This document shows positions 1-7,396 of a stretch of DNA of 64,000 nucleotides, piece after piece. A program made the translations under genes and the position numbers. Below the pieces are notes generated by a model. It was not told where the DNA came from. It did not search any database and saw only the letters and a list, made by a program, of their open reading frames with translations. Origin of the DNA: Brevundimonas sp. (GTDB lineage: Bacteria > Pseudomonadota > Alphaproteobacteria > Caulobacterales > Caulobacteraceae); the NCBI RefSeq assembly GCF_013912065.1, contig NZ_JACESA010000009.1, positions 62,001 to 126,000 on the forward strand, in the 5' to 3' direction. Position 1 is the stretch's first letter. Every line of letters begins with the position of its first letter.

Positions 1-481
1 CCTGGGCCTGGGTCAGGGCGGCCTGGAAGGGTCGCGGATCGATCTGGGCCAGCACCTGACCCTTGCGGACCATCTGCCCCTCGGTGAAATAGATGTCGGC
101 GATGACGCCCGAGACCTGGGGTCGCACCGTGACCGTCCCCGCCGGAACGACCGTGCCGATCGCGTCCAGGATCACGGGGACGTCCGCGGTCGCCGCCGTG
201 GCCACGCCGACCGTACTGGCCGCCGTACGTGGCCCGCCTGGACCGCCAGGGCCGCCAGGGCCGCCGCCGCCTTCCGCTCCCGGCGTGCTCTCCGTGCCGA
301 GCGAACGCGCCACGACCAGGGCGAGGGCCGCCACGACCAGGGCGGCGACGATCCCGCCGATGATCTTCTGGCGGCGGGAAAGCTGACGCATCCGCGTGTG
401 CGTCGGGCGGGGCTCTGGAGTCATGATCGGGGGCTCTGGGTCTGTATCGATCCGTCGAAGGAAGCTCTGCCTAGCGGCCAT
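1..481 (-). CDS. RND efflux membrane fusion protein (MdtA/AcrA type), N-terminal part only
   Basis: The minus-strand reading frame enters from the window edge, so only about 160 N-terminal residues are visible. A basic start is followed by one hydrophobic anchor (IIGGIVAALVVAALALVVA), a Gly/Pro-rich linker, and then the barrel-lipoyl entry typical of HlyD/AcrA adaptors (VTVRPQVSGVI, EGQMVRKGQVLAQIDPRPF). Such proteins bridge an inner-membrane RND pump to an outer-membrane channel, so pump genes probably lie beyond position 1. Two in-frame ATGs exist, at 481 and 424. I used 481 because a purine-rich AAGGCGGAA lies upstream and 424 has no clear ribosome site; 424 stays possible. It is divergent from the response regulator at 613. 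The substrate cannot be told. Confidence 0.82.
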   Translation of the reverse strand, partial: MAARQSFLRRIDTDPEPPIMTPEPRPTHTRMRQLSRRQKIIGGIVAALVVAALALVVARSLGTESTPGAEGGGGPGGPGGPGGPRTAASTVGVATAATADVPVILDAIGTVVPAGTVTVRPQVSGVIADIYFTEGQMVRKGQVLAQIDPRPFQAALTQAQ

Positions 482-612
482 TTCAGGTTCCGCCTTGTCT
501 CAGTGTGTCGAGCGGCGGAAAACATGTGTCGCAACGTGTCAGACAGCGACCAGAGAAGAAGCGAAACCGAATGAGGCGAGCCCCTCCCCGCCCGGCGGCG
601 CATATTGGGCCG

Positions 613-1326
613 ATGGAGACACCGTCCCGCATCCTGCTGGTCGACGACGACCGCGACATCCGCACCCTGCTGGGCGAACAGCTGACGGCCGCCGGGTTTC
701 AGGTGGAGACCGCCGGCGACGGCGCGCGCATGCGCGAGGTCATGGCCGCCTGGACGCCGGACCTGGTGCTGCTGGACCTGAACCTGCCGCGCGAGGACGG
801 GCTGAAGCTTTGCCGGGACATCCGGGCGACGTCGACGACTCCGATCATCATGCTGACCGCGCGCGGCGAGCCGGTCGACCGCATCCTGGGTCTGGAGATG
901 GGCGCCGATGACTATCTGACCAAGCCGTTCGAGCCGCGCGAACTGATCGCACGCATCCGCAACGTCCTGCGTCGCACCCAGGCCCTGCCCGCCAATCTGG
1001 CGCCCCTGGAGGCGCGGCGCGCCCTGATCAACGACTGGACCCTGGATATCGAGCAGCGCCTGCTGAACGATCCCGGCGGCCGGGTCGTCATGCTGTCCGG
1101 CGCCGAATTCCGCCTGCTGCGGGTGCTGATCGACTACGCCAACCGGGTGCTCAGCCGCGAACAGCTGATCAATCTCGGCGCTGTGCGCCAGGAAGACGCC
1201 CTGGATCGCGCCGTGGACATCCAGGTCAGCCGGCTGCGTCAGAAGTTCGGCGACGATGGCGCCGTCCTGATCCGCACCATCCGCAACGAGGGCTATGTCC
1301 TGGCCGCGACGGTGACCCTGGCATGA
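613..1326 (+). CDS. OmpR-family response regulator
   Basis: This 237-aa protein has an N-terminal receiver and a C-terminal winged-helix DNA-binding domain. The receiver keeps the acidic cluster D11-D12-D13, the phospho-acceptor D55 (LLDLNLPREDG), T82 and K104 (DDYLTKPF). The winged helix covers roughly residues 135-235 (LSGAEFRLLRVLIDY, DRAVDIQVSRLRQKFG). The frame is open further upstream, but ATG 613 gives the usual receiver N-terminus; upstream ATGs at 505 or 571 would add a basic, non-conserved extension. Its last four bases (ATGA) overlap the start of the histidine kinase at 1323, so the two are one transcriptional unit and a probable cognate pair. It probably activates or represses genes in answer to that kinase; the signal is unknown. 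Confidence 0.93.
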   Translation: METPSRILLVDDDRDIRTLLGEQLTAAGFQVETAGDGARMREVMAAWTPDLVLLDLNLPREDGLKLCRDIRATSTTPIIMLTARGEPVDRILGLEMGADDYLTKPFEPRELIARIRNVLRRTQALPANLAPLEARRALINDWTLDIEQRLLNDPGGRVVMLSGAEFRLLRVLIDYANRVLSREQLINLGAVRQEDALDRAVDIQVSRLRQKFGDDGAVLIRTIRNEGYVLAATVTLA

Positions 1327-2714
1327 ACCCCGTTCGCGCCTTCATCGGCTCCCTGACCGGACGCATCTTCTTTCTGTTGCTGATCGGAACCGGCGCGGCG
1401 GCGGTCCTGTCCCTCAGTATCGCCGATCTTCGCCAGCGCGCGGACATCGACGCCTTTCAGCAGGAACGCACCGCCGACCGCATCCAGGCCTATGTCAACC
1501 TGCGCCAGAGGATCGGCGATGCGGAGGCGCACGCCCTGGCCGCGCGTGGCGCCACCAGCGTGCGCCCGGCGCCCGAGAACGCCGTCGTCTCCACCCCGGA
1601 TCGCCTGCTGAACCGGGTGCTGGGGGACGGTCGACTGGGCGCGGTCCAGGCGTTTGCGTCCCGCACCTCGCCCGAGACCTGCGTGCGTCCTGAACCCGGC
1701 TGGCCTGATCGGGACCGACAGGCCAGGGCCGCCGTCGTCAATCAGGCCGCGTCCCTGGGGCTGGGCCCGCCGTCCTGCTGGATCGTGGAACTGCGCGAGG
1801 GGGACGCAAGCGAACGTATCGCCGTCTGGGCGCCGCCTCAGGCTGTCCGCCCTCGTTTGCTCGATCCCGGTTTCCTCCTGGCGCTGGCTCTGGCCGCAGC
1901 CCTGCTGTCCCTCGTGGTCGCCCGCACCGCGACCCGTCCGGTCCGCCATATGGCGGCCGGCGCCCTGGCCCTGGGCGAGTCTCTCGACGTGCCCCCGATG
2001 CCGGAGGCCGGTCCTGTCGAAGTGCGCCGCGCGGCCCAGGCCATGAACAGCCTGCAGAGCCGGCTGAAGGCGTCGATCGCCGCCAAGAGCCAGATTCTCG
2101 CCGCTGTGACCCACGACATCCAGACGCCGATGACTCGAATGCGGCTGAGGCTCGAGAAGGTCGCCGATCCGGAGCTTCGCGAGAGACTGCTGGGCGACCT
2201 CGCGGCCATGCAGGATCTGGCCCGCGAAGGGCTGGAGATCGCCCGCGACACGCCCAGCGCCGAACCTCTGGCCGTGCTGGCGCTCGATTCCCTGATGAAG
2301 TCCCTCGCTGACGACGAGCGCGACGCCGGCCACGACGTCGTCTTCGTCCAGGGCTGCGACTGCGACGTCGAGGTTCGACCGCAAGGCCTGAGGCGCTGCG
2401 TCGCCAACCTGATCGACAACGCCATCCGCTATGCCGGCGGCGCACGGATCAGCACGCTTCAGCGGGGCGAGCGCATCCTGATCCTGATCGACGACGACGG
2501 GCCGGGGATTCCGGAAGCCGATCTGCCCGCCGTCATGGAGCCCTTCGTCCGACTGGAGACCTCGCGCTCGCGCGACACCGGCGGCTCCGGCCTGGGGCTG
2601 GCCATAGCGGCGCGGCTGGCGCGGGACATGAACGCCGAACTGACCCTCGCCAATCGCGTGGAAGGCGGTCTGCGCGCGACCCTGTCGTTGCCGCGGGCCC
2701 GCCCCCGACCCTGA
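1323..2714 (+). CDS. Membrane sensor histidine kinase
   Basis: This 463-aa EnvZ-like kinase is translationally coupled to the regulator upstream. Order: first membrane helix at about residues 12-33, a periplasmic domain of about 140 residues, second helix at about 178-198, HAMP linker, HisKA with the phosphorylated His264 in the box THDIQTPMTRM, then the ATPase domain (N box NLIDNAIRYAGG; DDDGPGIP; GSGLGLAIAARLA). The H box reads HDIQTP where the two neighbouring kinases have HDLRTP, so it is the more divergent of the three. The periplasmic part contains two cysteines (PETCVRPEPGW and PPSCW), which could form a disulphide. It autophosphorylates and most likely signals to the 613-1326 regulator. 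The ligand is unknown. Confidence 0.92.
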   Translation: MNPVRAFIGSLTGRIFFLLLIGTGAAAVLSLSIADLRQRADIDAFQQERTADRIQAYVNLRQRIGDAEAHALAARGATSVRPAPENAVVSTPDRLLNRVLGDGRLGAVQAFASRTSPETCVRPEPGWPDRDRQARAAVVNQAASLGLGPPSCWIVELREGDASERIAVWAPPQAVRPRLLDPGFLLALALAAALLSLVVARTATRPVRHMAAGALALGESLDVPPMPEAGPVEVRRAAQAMNSLQSRLKASIAAKSQILAAVTHDIQTPMTRMRLRLEKVADPELRERLLGDLAAMQDLAREGLEIARDTPSAEPLAVLALDSLMKSLADDERDAGHDVVFVQGCDCDVEVRPQGLRRCVANLIDNAIRYAGGARISTLQRGERILILIDDDGPGIPEADLPAVMEPFVRLETSRSRDTGGSGLGLAIAARLARDMNAELTLANRVEGGLRATLSLPRARPRP

Positions 2715-2907
2715 CGAAGATGCAAGCCCGTTTCGCCTCACGACGGCGCCGCTTCATTTCAGCATCGTATCAAACCCGCCCTAGCGGGGACGCAAGTCGT
2801 TGCTCTCCTGTCATGGTCAGAATGCTCCCTTTCGGGGAGGCGACGATGGGGACGACCTTGAATATCACGGGATTGGAGGCGATCCGCCGGCGCGAGAGGA
2901 TGCGCGC

Positions 2908-5094
2908 ATGATCGGCGGATTCCGTCTTCCTGCCATGCCGATCACCGGCCATGTGATGATTCTGGTGATCGGGGTTCTGATCGTCGCCCAGGGCGCGACC
3001 CTGATCCTCACCCTCGCCTTCCCGCCTCAGCCGCCGCCCCAACACAGCCTGGAGGACATCGCCAGAGCGATGCGCGGTCAGAAGGTCGAGGCGGAAGGAT
3101 CCCGCCCTCTGATACGCAAGGTTCTGGACAGCGCGCCGCGCCCGCAAGGACCGGGCTGGCTGAGCGCCGAGGGTCCGCGCGACCGGCTGGCCACGATGTT
3201 GAACGCGGACCCGTCCGACGTCGTCCTGATGTTCTATGTCCCGCTTCCGGCCGGAGCCCAGCCGATGACGCGACCGTCGCCCCCCCAGACGTCCCAGCAG
3301 CAGACGCCCCAGGATCGTCGTGTCTCCGAGCCCCCGCCCCCTGCCCCGCCGCCGGAGCTTGAGCCGCCTGGCGAAGCGGAGCCGGTGGTGGTGGCTGCGG
3401 CCTTCGTCGGTCAGGAGGCGCCCAACCCGCTGCTGATCCGGGCGCGCTATTCGCCCGCCGATCAGCCCGCCTTCCTCGGCGATCGCTCGTTTCCAGGCCC
3501 TCCGGCCGGCGGCCTCTCGTCAAACGTCTTCAGTCCTTCCCGTAACAGCGCCTGGTCCCGACAGGCCCCGCGCCAGAGCGCCGAACGGCCGGTGAGCGTC
3601 GCACAACAGGGGCGGCCGTGGGCGAACGGCGGCCGCGATTTCGTCCGCACCCCAAACCGGTCGACCTCGCCCAGCTTCAGTCCGCCCACGACCGGAGCCC
3701 ATTCGACAGGACGATCGTTAGGCGCGGCCTGGTCGCGTCCCGCCGGTCAGTCGTCGGGCGACGACGCCTCGCCCAGGCTAGGCGGCGCCGGGTTCGGTCG
3801 AGCATTGGCGGCCGCCCTGGTGGAACGGCGTCGCAAGGCCGCGACGTCGTCCGGCGTCATGATCGGGACTTCGGTCTCGACCACGATCTCGCTCGCTTCC
3901 GCCGCACCGATCCCCAAGTCCTCGGTCGTGGCCTCCCCTCCGTCGGTCGCCGCCGACTTGAGGACGCCCCCGGCCGCAACGCCGCCCGCGCCGGTCACGC
4001 CCGTCGACGTCTCCTCGGCCAACCTTGCGGTCGATGCGCCGACGACGACGGCGGTCCAGACGGCCTCCGAACCGAGGCCCGAACCCGCGGATGTCGTCCT
4101 GACGCCGGCCGAGACGCCGCCGCCTGTTCGCCGCGGTCTCTTCGCGCCCGCCCCGGCCGGTTATATCGAGGGCGACTTCATCGCCGCCCAGCGGGTCGGC
4201 GACCGGTGGATCGTGGTCGAGCCCCGGCCGGAAGGCTTTCCATCCGCCTGGCAGAGCCGCGTGATGTTGTGGTTCCTGCTGTCCTTCGCCCTGGTCGCTC
4301 CGTTCGGCTGGCTGTTCGCCCGGCGCATCACCGCGCCCCTGCGCAGCTTCGCCGACGCGGCCGAACGCCTGGGCCGCGATCCGTCCGCGCCCGCCACTGT
4401 TCAGGGCGGATCCGCCGAGATCAGCCGCGCCGCCGTCGCCTTCAACCTGATGCAGGGGCGGCTGAAACGGTATGTGGATGACCGGACGGCCATGATCGGC
4501 GCCATTTCCCATGACCTGCGCACGCCGCTGACCCGGATGCGGTTCCGGCTGGAGGCCGCGCCCGACAAGCTGAAGCCGGGCTTCGAGACCGACATCGACC
4601 AGATGGAGGCGATGATCAGCTCGGTCCTGACCTTCATGCGCGATCAGGCCGAGGGCGGCGCACGCCAGCGGCTGGACCTGCGCGCCCTGCTGAAGGCCGC
4701 TGTGGACGACGCCGTCGCCGGCGGGGCGAACGTGGCCATAGAACCGGGCGAGGCGGTCGAGGTCGAGGCGGACGCCGTGGCCCTGAACCGGGTTTTCGCC
4801 AATCTGCTGGACAATGCGGTCAAATACGGCGGTCGGGCCGTCGTGCGCCTGGGCCAGGACGGCGGCGACGTGGTCGCCGCCGTGCGGGACTTTGGGCCGG
4901 GCCTTCCGGACAGCGAACTGGAGCGGGTGTTCAAACCCTTCTACCGCGCCCCTCACGCGGTTTCGAGCGACGCGCCCGGCATGGGGTTGGGCCTCGCCAA
5001 CAGCCGTTCCATCGTCCTGGCCCACGGCGGCACGATCCGGCTGAAGTCACAGGACGGCTTGACCGCCGAAGTCCGGCTGCCGCTGGCGGTCTGA
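2908..5094 (+). CDS. Histidine kinase with a ~300-residue low-complexity periplasmic insert
   Basis: The protein is 728 aa, far longer than the usual 450-500. A first helix (VMILVIGVLIVAQGATLIL) precedes a short conserved sensor part, then about residues 114-418 form a Pro/Ala/Ser/Thr-rich stretch with no recognisable fold. A second helix (VMLWFLLSFALVAPFGWLF), HAMP, HisKA with His535 (ISHDLRTPLTRMRFRLE) and an ATPase domain (NRVFANLLDNAVKYGG, DFGPGLP, GMGLGLANS) follow. Start ATG 2908 is chosen because it puts the first helix near the N-terminus. There is no adjacent regulator of its own: the 1323 kinase ends 193 bases upstream and it converges with the 5108-6505 kinase at a 13-base gap. Outside the insert it closely resembles that convergent kinase and may share its regulator (inference). 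Confidence 0.9.
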   Translation: MIGGFRLPAMPITGHVMILVIGVLIVAQGATLILTLAFPPQPPPQHSLEDIARAMRGQKVEAEGSRPLIRKVLDSAPRPQGPGWLSAEGPRDRLATMLNADPSDVVLMFYVPLPAGAQPMTRPSPPQTSQQQTPQDRRVSEPPPPAPPPELEPPGEAEPVVVAAAFVGQEAPNPLLIRARYSPADQPAFLGDRSFPGPPAGGLSSNVFSPSRNSAWSRQAPRQSAERPVSVAQQGRPWANGGRDFVRTPNRSTSPSFSPPTTGAHSTGRSLGAAWSRPAGQSSGDDASPRLGGAGFGRALAAALVERRRKAATSSGVMIGTSVSTTISLASAAPIPKSSVVASPPSVAADLRTPPAATPPAPVTPVDVSSANLAVDAPTTTAVQTASEPRPEPADVVLTPAETPPPVRRGLFAPAPAGYIEGDFIAAQRVGDRWIVVEPRPEGFPSAWQSRVMLWFLLSFALVAPFGWLFARRITAPLRSFADAAERLGRDPSAPATVQGGSAEISRAAVAFNLMQGRLKRYVDDRTAMIGAISHDLRTPLTRMRFRLEAAPDKLKPGFETDIDQMEAMISSVLTFMRDQAEGGARQRLDLRALLKAAVDDAVAGGANVAIEPGEAVEVEADAVALNRVFANLLDNAVKYGGRAVVRLGQDGGDVVAAVRDFGPGLPDSELERVFKPFYRAPHAVSSDAPGMGLGLANSRSIVLAHGGTIRLKSQDGLTAEVRLPLAV

Positions 5095-5107
5095 CCCCGC
5101 TCGAAAC

Positions 5108-6505
5108 CTAGACCGCCTCGGCCTCGACCAAGGGCAGGCACAGGGTGGCGATCAGCCCGCCTTCGGGCGCATTGCTCAGCGTCAGATCGCCGCCGTGGGC
5201 GCGCACGGCGTGACGAGCGATGGACAGGCCCAGGCCCGCGCCCCCCGTCTTGCGGCTTCGGGACGCTTCCAGGCGGAAGAAGGGATCGAACACCCGCTCC
5301 AGCTGGTCATCCGGAATGCCGGGTCCGCGATCCTGAATCCGGGCCACGGCGCGCCCGGCCTCGGCTCCGACCCGCACCGTCACCGCGCCGGCATGTCCGA
5401 TTGCGTTGTCCATCAGGTTGGAAAGTCCGCGCCTCAGCACGCCCGGATCCCCGCGCACCTCCAGTCCCGGCTCGGCGATGACCGTGATCTCGGCGCCGGT
5501 GTCGGCGTAACGGTCGGCCATGTCCTGGACCAGATCGCCGAAATCCAGCGTCTCGGCGTGACCGACGTCGAACTGGCCTTTGACGAACTGCATCGCCTGG
5601 GCGATCAGCGCGTCCATCTCTTCGATGTCCCGGATCGCCTGACTCTGGTGCTCGGGCGGCATCGTCTCGATACGGAACCGCAGCCGCGTCAGGGGCGTGC
5701 GCAGGTCATGCGCGATCGCCGCCACCGTGTGGGTGCGGCGTTCGATATGTTCGCGCAGCTTGGCCTGCATGTCGTTGAAGGCGGCGATCGCCAGACGCAC
5801 CTCATTGGGACCGGTCGGCGTCAGCGGCGCCGCGTCCGGGTCCGCGCCCAGCCGGTCGGCGGCATGGGCGAACCGTCCGATCGGACGGGCCAGCCTCTGC
5901 GCCATCCACCAGATCAGCGGCGACAGCAGCACCAGGCTGAGCAGCATGCTCAACAACAGCGCGACCTGCCAGGGCGCCAGCAATCCTCGCGGAGGGGCGA
6001 TCGTCGACCACCGCCCGTCGTCCGTTCGCGCTGTCGCCAGAAAGGGGGGAAAGGCGATCTGGTCCGACACGACGCCGATCCGAAGCCCGCCCAGCCATTG
6101 GTCCCGCCCAGACGCACGACCCGGCCCGGGCGGTTCGCGGCGCTCCTCGCCTCGAGGGGGCCGGGGTCCCCAGGGGCGGCCTGCCCGATCCATTCGGACA
6201 TGAACCGTCGAAACCTCCTGTCCCAACTCGTCCGCCAGGGACCGCGCCAGTGCGTCGGCGAGCGGATCCCGCTCTTGTTCGAACGGCGCGTCCGAGCCCA
6301 GACGCCGCCGCAACGGCCGACCGTCGACGGTCTTGGCCGGTTGTCCGCGAAGGGCGGCCGACGCCGACGCCAGAGTATAGCCGGCGGGCCTGGGCGCCGG
6401 CGCCAGAACGACGATGGCCAGCGTCACCAGTTGGGTGGCGATGACCGCCATCACGGCGATAAGGGCCACCTGCAACAGGACGGTGGGCGGCCGAATGCTC
6501 TTCAT
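5108..6505 (-). CDS. Membrane sensor histidine kinase (paralogue of the convergent kinase)
   Basis: This 465-aa kinase follows its response regulator by 4 bases on the minus strand, so they form a two-gene operon. It has an N-terminal helix (ALIAVMAVIATQLVTLAIVVL), a periplasmic sensor of about 140 residues, a second helix pair region (VALLLSMLLSLVLLSPLIWW), HAMP, HisKA with His266 (AIAHDLRTPLTRLRFRIE) and an ATPase domain (RGLSNLMDNAIGHAG, DRGPGIP, GAGLGLSIARHAV). HAMP and H-box regions match the kinase at 2908-5094 almost word for word (AADRLG versus AAERLG; HDLRTPLTR in both). It probably phosphorylates the 6510-7223 regulator. The signal is unknown. Confidence 0.93.
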   Translation of the reverse strand: MKSIRPPTVLLQVALIAVMAVIATQLVTLAIVVLAPAPRPAGYTLASASAALRGQPAKTVDGRPLRRRLGSDAPFEQERDPLADALARSLADELGQEVSTVHVRMDRAGRPWGPRPPRGEERREPPGPGRASGRDQWLGGLRIGVVSDQIAFPPFLATARTDDGRWSTIAPPRGLLAPWQVALLLSMLLSLVLLSPLIWWMAQRLARPIGRFAHAADRLGADPDAAPLTPTGPNEVRLAIAAFNDMQAKLREHIERRTHTVAAIAHDLRTPLTRLRFRIETMPPEHQSQAIRDIEEMDALIAQAMQFVKGQFDVGHAETLDFGDLVQDMADRYADTGAEITVIAEPGLEVRGDPGVLRRGLSNLMDNAIGHAGAVTVRVGAEAGRAVARIQDRGPGIPDDQLERVFDPFFRLEASRSRKTGGAGLGLSIARHAVRAHGGDLTLSNAPEGGLIATLCLPLVEAEAV

Positions 6506-6509
6506 CAGT

Positions 6510-7223
6510 TTAGTGTTCGTTTTCGACCACGGCGTCGAAAAGATAGCCCTCGCCCCGCACGGTGACGATCAATTCCTTGCTGTCTTCCTCGTTCAGCTTG
6601 CGACGCAGGCGGCTGATCTGCACGTCCATGGCGCGTTCGTTGACGTCGCGACCGGCCGCGCGCGCATGTTCCAGCAGATGTTCGCGGCGCACGATGCGGC
6701 CGGCGTTCTCGACCAGCATCTCCAGCATGACGAACTCGCTGCGCGATAGCGAGACTTCCTGGCCGTTCGGCGTGGTGATCTCGCGACGCACCCGGTCCAG
6801 ACGCCAGCCCATGAAGGTCACGACGGTGCCCGACATGACCGACTGGGCCGTGTCCTGGCGACGCAGCACGGCGCGGACGCGCGCCAGAAGTTCACGGGGA
6901 TTGCAGGGCTTGCCGATATAGTCGGCGGCGCCGAGTTCCAGACCGACGATACGATCCGTCTCCTCGCTCATCGCGCTCAGCATCAGGATCGGGGCGCCCT
7001 TGCCCGACATGCGCCGACAGACGGACAGGCCGTCCTCGCCCGGCATCATCATGTCCAGCACGATCAGATCGACCGGCGTGCTGGCCAGGACGTCGTCCAT
7101 CTCGCTGGCCGACCCGGCCTGATAGGCGATGAACCCATGCTGCGAGAGATAGTCGCCCAGGACGTCGCGAATGCCCGCGTCGTCGTCCACGACAAGTATC
7201 CGGGAGGCGGTGCTTTCCAACAT
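6510..7223 (-). CDS. OmpR-family response regulator
   Basis: A 237-aa regulator with all receiver residues in place: D13-D14-D15, phospho-acceptor D57 (IVLDMMMPGEDG), S83 and K105 (ADYIGKPCNPREL), then a winged-helix effector (LSRSEFVMLEMLVEN, ERAMDVQISRLRRKL). The ATG at 7223 has a GAGGG ribosome site; a TTG two codons upstream is also in frame. The stop is 4 bases before the partner kinase. An 8-base perfect inverted repeat with AT-rich arms sits 25-46 bases upstream of the start and could be an autoregulatory site (inference). The family usually binds DNA as a phosphorylated dimer. Confidence 0.94.
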   Translation of the reverse strand: MLESTASRILVVDDDAGIRDVLGDYLSQHGFIAYQAGSASEMDDVLASTPVDLIVLDMMMPGEDGLSVCRRMSGKGAPILMLSAMSEETDRIVGLELGAADYIGKPCNPRELLARVRAVLRRQDTAQSVMSGTVVTFMGWRLDRVRREITTPNGQEVSLSRSEFVMLEMLVENAGRIVRREHLLEHARAAGRDVNERAMDVQISRLRRKLNEEDSKELIVTVRGEGYLFDAVVENEH

Positions 7224-7247
7224 CAATGACCCTCGTTTGAACAGGCG

Positions 7248-7269
7248 TTTGTTTCAAACCAGAAACAAA
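7248..7269. promoter_or_regulatory. Inverted repeat upstream of response regulator
   Basis: TTTGTTTC and GAAACAAA are perfect 8-base arms around a 6-base spacer. The site lies just upstream of the regulator that starts at 7223, where an operator or promoter-overlapping site would be expected. No T-run follows on either strand, so a terminator is less likely. Function is inferred from position only. Confidence 0.4.
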
Positions 7270-7360
7270 ACCGCCTCACAAACCTATTTATAGCGGTCAC
7301 TGGGAGCGATTTTATGTTCCGAAACCTGTCAATTGGACACTTTCGTGCAGCTGAGGACAT

Positions 7361-7392
7361 GGAAGGGCGGCGGATCGATCCGCCGCCCTTCC
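7361..7392 (-). terminator. Perfect palindromic terminator of the TonB receptor gene
   Basis: A 16-base arm beginning GGAAGGGCGGCGG is followed directly by its perfect complement, giving a 32-base palindrome 4 bases after the minus-strand stop codon of the receptor. There is no T-run after it, as is common for intrinsic terminators in this high-GC group. Confidence 0.75.
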
Positions 7393-7396
7393 CGGT

